Below, piece by piece: positions 1-5,646 of a stretch of DNA of 6,872 bases (its first letter is position 1; each line of letters begins with the position of its first letter). The notes under the pieces are model-generated. The model saw only the letters and a program-made list of their open reading frames with translations, had not been told where the DNA came from and searched no databases. The translations under genes and the position numbers were made by a program. The stretch is from Ramlibacter sp. (GTDB taxonomy: Bacteria; Pseudomonadota; Gammaproteobacteria; Burkholderiales; Burkholderiaceae). Location: the NCBI GenBank assembly GCA_014376915.1, contig JACMQP010000393.1:1-6872 (forward strand), in the 5' to 3' direction.

Positions 1-189
1 GTGCCCGAAGCCAGAGCCCGGGGCGCGGCCTGCCTGGCCGGCCTGGCCTGTGGCGAGCTCAGTAGCGGCGACGAGCTGGCGGCGCTGTGGCGGGCCGAGC
101 GGCGGTTTGTGCCGACACTGGGCCGCGACCGCGCCGGCGAGCTGATGGCCGGCTGGGAACACGCGGTACGCCAGGCCACGGCCGCCTGA
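1..189 (+). CDS. glpK: Glycerol kinase, C-terminal fragment (5' truncated by window edge)
   Basis: The last 62 codons of a gene that begins before the window; the GTG at position 1 is probably an internal valine codon rather than a start. The peptide has the pattern of the C-terminal end of FGGY-family glycerol kinases: a GAAxLAGLA segment (residues 8-16 of the fragment), then DELAALW, an E-RRF-P segment, and AGWEHAV near the end, which parallels the AGWKKAV tail of E. coli GlpK. Glycerol kinase phosphorylates glycerol to sn-glycerol 3-phosphate in the cytoplasm, using ATP. The GAA segment is ARGAAC here, where GlpK usually has ALGAAY, so the protein is somewhat diverged. Another FGGY sugar kinase cannot be fully excluded because the ATP- and glycerol-binding parts lie outside the window. 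The stop is TGA at 187-189, and 74 bp separate it from the next gene. Confidence 0.75.
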   Translation: MPEARARGAACLAGLACGELSSGDELAALWRAERRFVPTLGRDRAGELMAGWEHAVRQATAA

Positions 190-263
190 GCAAGGCCGGG
201 AAAGCGCTGATACCAAGGCCTGCGGCGCGTTCCACAATCGGGCTTTTCCACTCCGGAGCTGCC

Positions 264-827
264 ATGAACCTGATTCGTCTCATCGTCGTGGCGGGGGCCG
301 CCATCGCGGTCCTGCCGGTCGCCGCCCAGTCGCTCAAGCCAGGCCTGTGGGAGATCAGCAACAAGATGCAGGGCGGCAGCGGCCAGATGCAGAACGCCAT
401 GGCCGAGATGCAGAAGCAGCTGGCCTCGATGCCGCCCGAGCAGCGCAAGATGATGGAGGAGCAGATGGCCAAGGCCGGCGTGAAGATGGGCAAGGCGGGA
501 CCGGCCGGCGGCATGAGCGTGCAGGTGTGCATGACCCGTGAGATGACCGAGCGCAATGAAGTGCCGGCCCAGCAGGGTGACTGCAAGACCACCAACCAGG
601 CGCGCACCGGCAATACGATGAAGATGGCTTTCGCCTGCACCAACCCGCCTTCCAGTGGCGAGGGCCAGGTCACTTTCAGCAGCCCGGAGGCCTATACCTC
701 GCGCATGACGGTCAACGCCCAGGTCGACGGCAAGGCCGAGAAGGTCACCATGGAGGGCACGGGTCGCTGGCTCGGCGCCGACTGCGGCAGCGTCAAGTCG
801 CTTGGCCCGCAGGCGCCAAAGAAGTAG
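264..827 (+). CDS. Secreted DUF3617-type protein with methionine-rich segment
   Basis: A 187-residue protein of unknown function. The start is ATG 264, because a GGAG Shine-Dalgarno at 255-258 lies 5 nt upstream and the N-terminus is then a signal peptide: a short polar start with R5, a hydrophobic core at residues 6-19, and a likely signal peptidase I site after VAA (about residue 21). The frame stays open upstream to 87, but that part reads as translated intergenic sequence and the glpK tail. The mature protein opens with LKPGLWE (24-30), the hallmark beginning of DUF3617 proteins, and contains four cysteines (C89, C107, C125, C174) that could form two disulfides in the periplasm. Residues 35-94 carry twelve methionines and a highly charged, probably helical stretch (about 42-75). 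Family function is not established. The final part (T162-C174, MEGTGRWLGADC) fits the usual end of the family. It converges on yggS. Confidence 0.85.
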   Translation: MNLIRLIVVAGAAIAVLPVAAQSLKPGLWEISNKMQGGSGQMQNAMAEMQKQLASMPPEQRKMMEEQMAKAGVKMGKAGPAGGMSVQVCMTREMTERNEVPAQQGDCKTTNQARTGNTMKMAFACTNPPSSGEGQVTFSSPEAYTSRMTVNAQVDGKAEKVTMEGTGRWLGADCGSVKSLGPQAPKK

Positions 828-915
828 GGCTTGCCACCCGTCGGCCGCGGCTGCGGGGGAGCGGAGAGGGCGATCAAGAAAATATGGCAGGGCGCCGCGA
901 GAGCATTCGTCGCCG
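828..915. other. Convergent intergenic gap between DUF3617 gene and yggS
   Basis: This 88-bp stretch separates two convergent genes. It contains a small palindrome, GCCGCGGC at 844-851, and an A-rich patch around 876-885. No stem followed by a T-run is visible on either strand, so I cannot point to an intrinsic terminator for either gene. No small ORF with a convincing ribosome binding site was seen. Confidence 0.5.
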
Positions 916-1605
916 CTATTGCGCCGGCCGGCCGCCGAAGACCGCGGTGCCTACCCGCACCATGGTGCTGCCGGCATCGATCGCGGCCTCGATGTCGGCG
1001 GTCATTCCCATCGACAAGGTGTCGAGTCCGAGACCCGCGTCATTGAGTTGAGCTAACAATTCACGCGCGCGCAGGTGCACCGCGCGCTGCGCTTCGAAGT
1101 CCGGCACTGGCTCGGGGATCGTCATCAGTCCGCGCAATCGAAGTCGTGGCAGCTGCTGCACTTCGCGCGCCAGCGCCAACGCATCCTGCGGCAGCACACC
1201 GGCCTTGGTCGCGCCGCCATCGATGTTGACCTGAATACAGACCTGCAGCGGCGCCAGATCGGCCGGCCGTTGCTCGGACAGGCGCTGCGCGATCTTGAGG
1301 CGATCGACGCTGTGGACCCAATCGAAGTGGGCCGCGACCAGCCGGGTCTTGTTGCTTTGCAACGGCCCGATGCAGTGCCACTGCAGCGGCAACTCGCGCA
1401 GCATGATGATCTTTTCGACCGCCTCCTGGATGTAGTTTTCGCCAAACGCGCATTGGCCGGCCGAGTGCGCTTCGCGCACCGCGTCGGGGCCGAAGGTCTT
1501 GGATACTGCCAGCAGCGTGACATCGGTCACGGGGCGTTGCGCCTGTGCACAAGCCGCTGCGATCCGCTGCTGAACTCGTTGGAGGTTGTTACGAATCGTG
1601 GTCAT
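916..1605 (-). CDS. yggS: YggS/PLPBP family pyridoxal-phosphate homeostasis protein
   Basis: A 229-residue protein, full length for the family (E. coli YggS is about 234). YggS/PLPBP proteins are cytoplasmic, single-domain TIM-barrel PLP binders related to the N-terminal domain of alanine racemase. They have no known catalytic activity but buffer free PLP and affect vitamin B6 and amino-acid/keto-acid balance. In sequence: LLAVSK (31-36) with K36 as the Schiff-base lysine, GENYIQE (55-61), WHCIGPLQSNK (76-86), RLRGLMTIP in the second half, and SMGMTAD (198-204) followed by MVRVGTAVFG (215-224), which binds the PLP phosphate. The start ATG at 1605-1603 gives the usual MTTIRNNL-type N-terminus. 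No clear Shine-Dalgarno precedes it (the upstream bases read GTGCCGGTTAATT), so initiation may be weak or from a very short leader. It is divergent from pilT across 41 bp, a neighbour relation seen widely in Proteobacteria. Confidence 0.95.
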   Translation of the reverse strand: MTTIRNNLQRVQQRIAAACAQAQRPVTDVTLLAVSKTFGPDAVREAHSAGQCAFGENYIQEAVEKIIMLRELPLQWHCIGPLQSNKTRLVAAHFDWVHSVDRLKIAQRLSEQRPADLAPLQVCIQVNIDGGATKAGVLPQDALALAREVQQLPRLRLRGLMTIPEPVPDFEAQRAVHLRARELLAQLNDAGLGLDTLSMGMTADIEAAIDAGSTMVRVGTAVFGGRPAQ

Positions 1606-1608
1606 AAT
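1579..1608 (+). promoter_or_regulatory. Weak candidate promoter for pilT inside the yggS 5' end
   Basis: The 41-bp gap between the divergent yggS and pilT starts is too short for two independent promoters, so at least one must overlap a coding region. On the plus strand a CATAAT (1603-1608, five of six matches to the sigma-70 -10 box) overlaps the yggS start codon. Upstream, TTGGAG at 1579-1584 sits 18 bp away as a poor -35 box (three of six matches). The site would start transcription near 1615 and give a leader of about 30 nt. Support is only by eye. Pilus genes may also use sigma-54, but I saw no clear GG-N10-GC element in the gap itself. Confidence 0.22.
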
Positions 1609-1636
1609 TAACCGGCACTAGAGCAAACCAACAAAC

Positions 1637-1641
1637 GAGGG
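1637..1641 (+). promoter_or_regulatory. Shine-Dalgarno deciding the GTG start of pilT
   Basis: GAGGG at 1637-1641 lies 5 nt upstream of GTG 1647. This supports a GTG start, which also places the first residues as MDITQLL, the normal PilT N-terminus. No in-frame ATG occurs nearby that would preserve this conserved beginning. Confidence 0.7.
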
Positions 1642-1646
1642 CATTC

Positions 1647-2690
1647 GTGGATATTACCCAGCTGCTGGCGTTCAGCGTCAAGAACAAGGCCTCCGACCTT
1701 CATCTTTCCGCCGGCTTGCCCCCGATGATCCGCGTCCATGGCGACGTGCGCCGCATCAACGTCGGTGCGCTGGACCACAAGCAGGTCCACGGGATGGTGT
1801 ACGACATCATGAACGACACCCAGCGCAAGACCTACGAGGAATTCCTGGAAGTCGACTTCTCGTTCGAGATCGACGGCCTGGCCCGGTTCCGGGTCAACGC
1901 CTTCAACCAGCAGCGCGGCGCTGGTGCCGTGTTCCGGACGATTCCGTCGAAGATCCTCACGCTGGAGCAGCTGAACGCGCCCAAGATCTTCGGTGATCTC
2001 GCGCTCAAGCCGCGCGGCATGGTGCTGGTGACCGGGCCCACCGGTTCGGGCAAGTCGACCACGCTGGCCGCGATGGTGAATTTCCTGAACGAAACCGAAT
2101 ACGGACACATCCTGACGGTCGAAGACCCGATCGAGTTCGTCCACGAATCCAAGAAGTGCCTGATCAACCAGCGCGAGGTCGGCAACATGACGCTGTCGTT
2201 CGCGGCGGCGCTGAAGTCGGCCCTGCGCGAAGACCCGGACGCGATCCTGGTGGGCGAAATGCGCGACCTGGAAACCATCCGCCTGGCGATGACGGCGGCG
2301 GAGACGGGTCACCTGGTGTTCGGCACGCTGCACACGTCGTCGGCCGCCAAGACCATCGACCGGATCATCGACGTGTTCCCCGCCGACGAGAAGGAAATGG
2401 TCCGCGCCATGCTCTCCGAGTCGCTGCAGGCGGTGATCTCGCAGACCCTGTGCAAGACCAAGGACGGCACCGGCCGGATCGCGGCGCACGAGATCATGCT
2501 GGGCACCTCCGCCATTCGCAACCTGATCCGCGAAGCCAAGGTGGCACAGATGTATTCCGCCATCCAGACCGGCAACAGCTTCGGCATGCAGACGCTGGAC
2601 CAGAATCTGACGGACCTGGTCAAACGCAACATGATCAGTCCGGCCGAAGCCCGCGGCAAGGCCAAGATCCCGGAAAACTTCCCGGGTTGA
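1647..2690 (+). CDS. pilT: Type IV pilus retraction ATPase PilT
   Basis: A 347-residue hexameric secretion-superfamily ATPase that depolymerises the pilus at the inner-membrane base, powering twitching motility and DNA uptake. Length and motifs are canonical. The N-terminal PAS-like domain begins MDITQLLAFSVKNKASDLHLS (1-21). Then come RFRVNAF (80-86), Walker A GPTGSGKST (130-138, K136), the Asp box TVEDPIEFVH (157-166) with E163, Walker B DAILVGEMRD (198-207) with E204, and the His box from H222 to TLHT (H229). The C-terminal AIRNLIRE motif (289-296), which is specific to PilT and needed for retraction, is intact and distinguishes it from PilU and PilB. Translation starts at GTG with a good Shine-Dalgarno. 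The CNB-domain gene follows after 34 bp and pilU after that, all on one strand, so the three are probably co-transcribed. Confidence 0.98.
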   Translation: MDITQLLAFSVKNKASDLHLSAGLPPMIRVHGDVRRINVGALDHKQVHGMVYDIMNDTQRKTYEEFLEVDFSFEIDGLARFRVNAFNQQRGAGAVFRTIPSKILTLEQLNAPKIFGDLALKPRGMVLVTGPTGSGKSTTLAAMVNFLNETEYGHILTVEDPIEFVHESKKCLINQREVGNMTLSFAAALKSALREDPDAILVGEMRDLETIRLAMTAAETGHLVFGTLHTSSAAKTIDRIIDVFPADEKEMVRAMLSESLQAVISQTLCKTKDGTGRIAAHEIMLGTSAIRNLIREAKVAQMYSAIQTGNSFGMQTLDQNLTDLVKRNMISPAEARGKAKIPENFPG

Positions 2691-2724
2691 TGCGCCCGCC
2701 CTTCCAGGCAGCCAAGGAGCCGCG

Positions 2725-3351
2725 ATGAAGCAAGGCAGCGATCGGATCCAGCGCAACGCCCCGGGTGGTGAACGACCCGATAGCCTCCTGTTCAGCAGTG
2801 CGTTCGGCGACCTCGGCGTGGACCCGTCCATGCTCGTGTCGTGGATCTCTCGCGCCCGCGAGCTCGAGGCCGCGGCCCTGGGTTCGACCCGCGGCGTCGA
2901 GCTCCTGCAATCGCTGTGGAGTCGCGACAAGTACATGGGCCGGCTCGGCATCGATGCCATCGGCCGGCTCGAGGCCTTCTTCGATTTCGCCGGTGTCCCG
3001 GCCGGGCGCGACATCATCCGGCAGGACGAATACAGCAACTTCATGATCGTGCTGCTCAGCGGCACGATCGCCGTCGACCGGCTGCAGCCCTGGGGCGAAC
3101 AGATGCGCATGGCCGAAGCCCGGCCTGGTGACATCCTGGGCGAAATGTCGCTGCTGGACAGCGGCATGCGGTTCGCCCACTGCACTACGCTGAACGATTG
3201 CGAGATCGGCGTGTTGAGCGCCGACGCGCTCGATGCGCTGATGGCCAGCGACCCCGAGCTGGCGGCCAGCCTGATCGCCCTGCTTGCGCGCAAGCTGTCG
3301 CTGCGGCTGCGCATCGTCGGTGCGCGGGTGTCGGACCGCCAGCTTCCCTGA
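2725..3351 (+). CDS. Cyclic-nucleotide-binding-domain protein encoded between pilT and pilU
   Basis: A 208-residue soluble protein. ATG 2725 follows AAGGAG (2714-2719) by 5 nt. Residues 1-80 form a probably helical N-terminal region I do not recognise, with helices near 32-52 and 56-86. Residues about 84-190 read as a cyclic-nucleotide-binding (CNB) beta-barrel: FDFAGVPAGRDIIRQDE, then FMIVLLSGTIAVDR (106-119), then PGDILGEMSLLDSGMRFA (134-151). The last contains the phosphate-binding cassette with G139, E140 and R149, the glutamate and arginine that hold ribose and phosphate in known cAMP/cGMP binders. The G-to-R spacing equals that of PKA and channel-type domains and is one residue shorter than in E. 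coli CRP. A C-terminal helix (about 180-200) follows, and the protein ends at 208 with no helix-turn-helix, so it is not a CRP/FNR transcription factor. There is no signal peptide or membrane segment. Its place between the two retraction ATPases suggests that it modulates PilT/PilU or pilus retraction in response to a nucleotide. This is inference; the ligand is unknown. Confidence 0.85.
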   Translation: MKQGSDRIQRNAPGGERPDSLLFSSAFGDLGVDPSMLVSWISRARELEAAALGSTRGVELLQSLWSRDKYMGRLGIDAIGRLEAFFDFAGVPAGRDIIRQDEYSNFMIVLLSGTIAVDRLQPWGEQMRMAEARPGDILGEMSLLDSGMRFAHCTTLNDCEIGVLSADALDALMASDPELAASLIALLARKLSLRLRIVGARVSDRQLP

Positions 3352-3381
3352 AGTGACAAAGAACATAGCGAGGACCTTTCC

Positions 3382-4518
3382 ATGGAACGCGACCAGGCCA
3401 CAAAATTCATCAACGACCTGCTCAAGCTGATGGTCAGCCGCAGCGGCAGCGACCTGTTCATCACCGGTGACTTTCCGCCGGCCATGAAGGTCGACGGCAA
3501 GATCACCAAGGTTTCGCCCCAGCCCCTCAATGCCGGCCACACGCTGGCGCTGGCCCGCTCGATCATGAGCGACAAGCAGGCGGCGGAGTTCGAGCGCACC
3601 AAGGAGTGCAACTTCGCGATCTCGCCGCCGAGCATCGGCCGCTTTCGCGTCAATGCGTTCGTGCAGCAGGGCAAGGTGGGCATGGTGCTGCGGGTGATCC
3701 CGCAGGTGCTGCCGACCATCGACGGCCTCGGCGTTCCGCAGATCCTCAAGGAAGTGGCGATGGCCAAGCGCGGCCTCACCATCCTGGTGGGCGCGACCGG
3801 CTCGGGCAAGTCCACCACGCTCGCGGCGATGGTCGACTGGCGCAACGAGAACTCCTATGGTCACATCATCACGATCGAGGACCCGGTCGAGTTCGTGCAC
3901 CCGCACAAGAACTGCGTGGTGACGCAGCGCGAAGTGGGCCTGGACACCGACAGCTGGGAAGCGGCGCTGAAGAACACACTGCGGCAGGCGCCGGACGTGA
4001 TCCTGATGGGCGAGATCCGCGACCGCGAGACCATGGAACACGCCGTCGCCTTCGCCGAAACCGGTCACCTGTGCCTGGCCACTCTGCACGCCAACAGCGC
4101 GAACCAGGCGCTGGACCGCGTGATCAACTTCTTCCCGGAAGAGCGCCGCGGACAGCTGCTGATGGACCTGTCGCTCAACCTCAAGGCTTTCATTTCGCAG
4201 CGGCTGGTGCCCAAGCAGGACGGCAAGGGCCGGGCCGCAGCGGTCGAGATCATGCTCAACACGCCACTGATCTCCGACTTGATCTTCAAGGGCGAAGTCT
4301 CCGAGATCAAGGAGATCATGAAGAAGAGCCGCAACCTGGGCATGCAGACGTTCGACCAGGCGTTGTTCGACGCCTACGAGAACAACGTCATCACCTACGA
4401 AGATGCGCTGCGCAACGCCGACTCGGTCAACGACCTGCGGCTGCAGATCAAGCTTAATTCGCAGCGCGCCAAGAGCCAGGACCTGTCGGCCGGCACCGAG
4501 CACCTCGCGATCGTCTAG
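3382..4518 (+). CDS. pilU: PilT-like retraction ATPase PilU
   Basis: A 378-residue ATPase of the PilT/PilU family; P. aeruginosa PilU is of similar size (about 382). PilU assists PilT in retraction under load and depends on PilT for activity in the systems studied. Start ATG 3382 follows GAGGA (3370-3374) with a 7-nt spacer. Motifs: DLLKLMVSRSGSDLFIT (12-28) typical of the PilU N-terminus, RFRVNAF (87-93), Walker A GATGSGKST (137-145, K143), Asp box TIEDPVEFVH (164-173), Walker B DVILMGEIRD (205-214, E211) and His box H229 to TLHAN (H236). At the position of the PilT AIRNLIRE motif it has LISDLIFKGE, as expected of PilU and against a second PilT. The C-terminal tail after the ATPase core (about 345-378) is polar and variable. 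A repeat-like hairpin and a probable terminator lie just downstream, consistent with the end of the pilT-CNB-pilU transcript. Confidence 0.97.
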   Translation: MERDQATKFINDLLKLMVSRSGSDLFITGDFPPAMKVDGKITKVSPQPLNAGHTLALARSIMSDKQAAEFERTKECNFAISPPSIGRFRVNAFVQQGKVGMVLRVIPQVLPTIDGLGVPQILKEVAMAKRGLTILVGATGSGKSTTLAAMVDWRNENSYGHIITIEDPVEFVHPHKNCVVTQREVGLDTDSWEAALKNTLRQAPDVILMGEIRDRETMEHAVAFAETGHLCLATLHANSANQALDRVINFFPEERRGQLLMDLSLNLKAFISQRLVPKQDGKGRAAAVEIMLNTPLISDLIFKGEVSEIKEIMKKSRNLGMQTFDQALFDAYENNVITYEDALRNADSVNDLRLQIKLNSQRAKSQDLSAGTEHLAIV

Positions 4519-4527
4519 TCACCTGTC

Positions 4528-4548
4528 ATCCCCGGTTTGATCCGGGAT
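4528..4548. repeat. Repeat-like hairpin, copy 1 (after pilU)
   Basis: An imperfect inverted repeat 10 bp past the pilU stop. ATCCCCGG (4528-4535) pairs with CCGGGAT (4542-4548), with one bulged C and a TTTGAT loop. It resembles the hairpin at 5616-5636: when aligned on the shared TGA in the loop, 16 of 22 bases match, most differences being C/T transitions. Its form, near GTCATCCC..TTGATCCGGGATCC, recalls short dispersed intergenic repeats common in Proteobacteria. Family membership is inferred from only two copies. Confidence 0.45.
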
Positions 4549-4576
4549 CCGGACTCCCCGCAACCAATCCCGTCGG

Positions 4577-4624
4577 CCCGGAAGAAGGCGCCAAGGCCGG
4601 CCTTTCCGGGAACGGTCTTTTTGT
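4577..4624 (+). terminator. Probable Rho-independent terminator of the pilT-pilU transcript
   Basis: Two overlapping stems are possible. CCCGGAA (4577-4583) pairs perfectly with TTCCGGG (4604-4610), extended inward by AGGC/GCCT after a 2-nt bulge. Alternatively AAGGCCG (4593-4599) pairs with CGGTCTT (4613-4619, one G-T pair) and is followed directly by the T-rich run through 4622-4626. The second form has the classic stem-then-T-run layout. The overlapping stems could be alternatives during transcription. The site sits 59 bp after the pilU stop and before the next gene. Confidence 0.5.
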
Positions 4625-4680
4625 TTGTTCGCATGCGTTCAAAATAGCGGCATCCGCAACCCTTTCCCAGGAATCCGAGC

Positions 4681-5583
4681 ATGGCCAGCACCAATCCGAA
4701 AACCTACGAACCCACGCCTTCGCGCAAGATCGCCTTCCTCGGCCTCGGCGTGATGGGTTTCCCCATGGCCGGCCATCTGGCGCGCGCGGGCCACCACGTG
4801 ACGGTGTACAACCGCAGCGCCGCGAAGTCCGAGGCCTGGAAGCAGGAATTCAAGGGTCATTCGGCGGCGACGCCGGCGCTGGCCGCGAAAGACGCCGACT
4901 TCGTGTTCTGCTGCGTCGGCAACGACGACGATCTGCGCAGCGTCACGCTGGGCGAGGAAGGTGCCTTTACCGGCATGAAGAAAGGCGCGACATTCGTCGA
5001 CCACACCACGGCGTCGGCCGACATCGCGCGCGAGCTGCAGGTGCAGGCGCAGGCGGTTGGCCTGCGGTTCGTGGATGCGCCGGTTTCCGGCGGCCAGGCC
5101 GGCGCGCAGAACGGCATGCTGACGGTGATGTGCGGCGGCGAGCCGGCGGCGTTCGAGGCAGTCCAGCCGGTGGCGCTGGCGTTTGCGCGCGCGTTCACGT
5201 TGCTGGGCGCGGCGGGCGCCGGCCAGCTGGCCAAGATGGTCAACCAGATCTGCATCGCCGGGCTGGTGCAGGGGCTGTCGGAGGCGATTGCCTTCGGCCA
5301 GAAGGCCGGCCTCGACATGAACCAGGTGCTCGAAGTGATCGGCAAGGGCGCAGCCCAGAGTTGGCAGCTGGACAACCGCGGTAAGACCATGATCGAAGGC
5401 AAGTTTGAGTTCGGCTTCGCGGTCGACTGGATGCGCAAAGACCTGGGTCTGGTGCTGGACGAAGCCAAGCGCAACGGCTCCCGGCTGCCGGTGACGGCAC
5501 TGGTGGACCAGTTCTATGCCGACGTGCAGGCCGCTGGCGGCCGGCGCTGGGACACCTCCAGCCTGATCACCCGGCTGAAATGA
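4681..5583 (+). CDS. NAD(P)-dependent beta-hydroxyacid dehydrogenase (3-hydroxyisobutyrate dehydrogenase family)
   Basis: A 300-residue cytoplasmic oxidoreductase of the 3-hydroxyisobutyrate / tartronate-semialdehyde reductase family. These enzymes oxidise beta-hydroxyacids or reduce the matching semialdehydes with NAD(P). The start ATG 4681 follows CAGGAA (about 4668-4673). It gives a polar 15-residue lead before the first beta strand, slightly longer than usual. The Rossmann motif GLGVMG is at 21-26, VYNRS at 42-46, the DAPVSGG substrate-binding signature at 132-138 (S136, G137, G138), and GAGQLAKMVNQ at 179-189 with K185 as the catalytic lysine and N188 nearby. The second-strand end N44-R45 rather than an aspartate favours NADPH over NADH, as an inference. 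The C-terminal all-helical dimer domain is complete, including the WMRKDLGLVLDEA helix (250-262). The exact substrate cannot be read from the sequence. It is probably a single-gene transcript, flanked by hairpins on both sides. Confidence 0.92.
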   Translation: MASTNPKTYEPTPSRKIAFLGLGVMGFPMAGHLARAGHHVTVYNRSAAKSEAWKQEFKGHSAATPALAAKDADFVFCCVGNDDDLRSVTLGEEGAFTGMKKGATFVDHTTASADIARELQVQAQAVGLRFVDAPVSGGQAGAQNGMLTVMCGGEPAAFEAVQPVALAFARAFTLLGAAGAGQLAKMVNQICIAGLVQGLSEAIAFGQKAGLDMNQVLEVIGKGAAQSWQLDNRGKTMIEGKFEFGFAVDWMRKDLGLVLDEAKRNGSRLPVTALVDQFYADVQAAGGRRWDTSSLITRLK

Positions 5584-5588
5584 CCTGC

Positions 5589-5604
5589 GGCGGGCGCGCC
5601 CGCC
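5589..5604. terminator. Perfect 16-bp GC palindrome in convergent gap (possible bidirectional hairpin)
   Basis: GGCGGGCGCGCCCGCC is a perfect inverted repeat 5 bp after the dehydrogenase stop. It could fold as a 6-bp GC stem with a CGCG loop on either strand. There is no T-run on either side, so it is not a canonical intrinsic terminator. In a 63-bp gap between converging genes it may still help to end or stabilise both transcripts. Confidence 0.35.
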
Positions 5605-5615
5605 CTGGTTGTTCC

Positions 5616-5636
5616 GTTCCGGGCCTGACCCGGGAC
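5616..5636. repeat. Repeat-like hairpin, copy 2 (between convergent genes)
   Basis: GTTCCGGG (5616-5623) pairs with CCCGGGAC (5629-5636) around a CCTGA loop, with one T-G wobble. It lies between the dehydrogenase stop and the end of the BON lipoprotein gene. It resembles the copy after pilU in both stem and loop, and the two bracket the dehydrogenase gene. Confidence 0.45.
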
Positions 5637-5646
5637 CCAGTTCCCT

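Noticed and set aside
87..263. Upstream extension of the DUF3617 gene to an ATG at 87
   Set aside because: The extension overlaps the glpK tail and would bury the signal peptide in the middle of the protein. ATG 264 has a Shine-Dalgarno and a proper N-terminal signal sequence.
1592..1610. TTGTTA (1586-1591) with TAATTA (1605-1610) as a sigma-70 promoter
   Set aside because: The spacing is only 13 bp, well short of the usual 16-18.
1075..1611. Plus-strand 178-codon frame opposite yggS
   Set aside because: The minus strand carries a complete YggS with its lysine and phosphate-binding motifs, and the plus-strand product resembles nothing.
2725..3351. Reading the CNB protein as a CRP/FNR-type transcription regulator
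   Set aside because: The protein ends directly after the helix following the barrel; there is no room for a helix-turn-helix and no such motif is seen.
1608..3845. A 745-codon open frame on the minus strand, antisense to pilT, the CNB gene and part of pilU
   Set aside because: It is fully covered by three well-supported plus-strand genes with intact family motifs, and it crosses their boundaries. Its product has no recognisable domain and is Ser/Arg-rich, as expected of an antisense shadow in GC-rich DNA.
2635..4503. A 622-codon open frame on the minus strand, antisense to the CNB gene and pilU
   Set aside because: It has no recognisable domain, a His/Arg/Gln-rich low-complexity product, and complete overlap with real genes; a by-product of GC-biased third codon positions.
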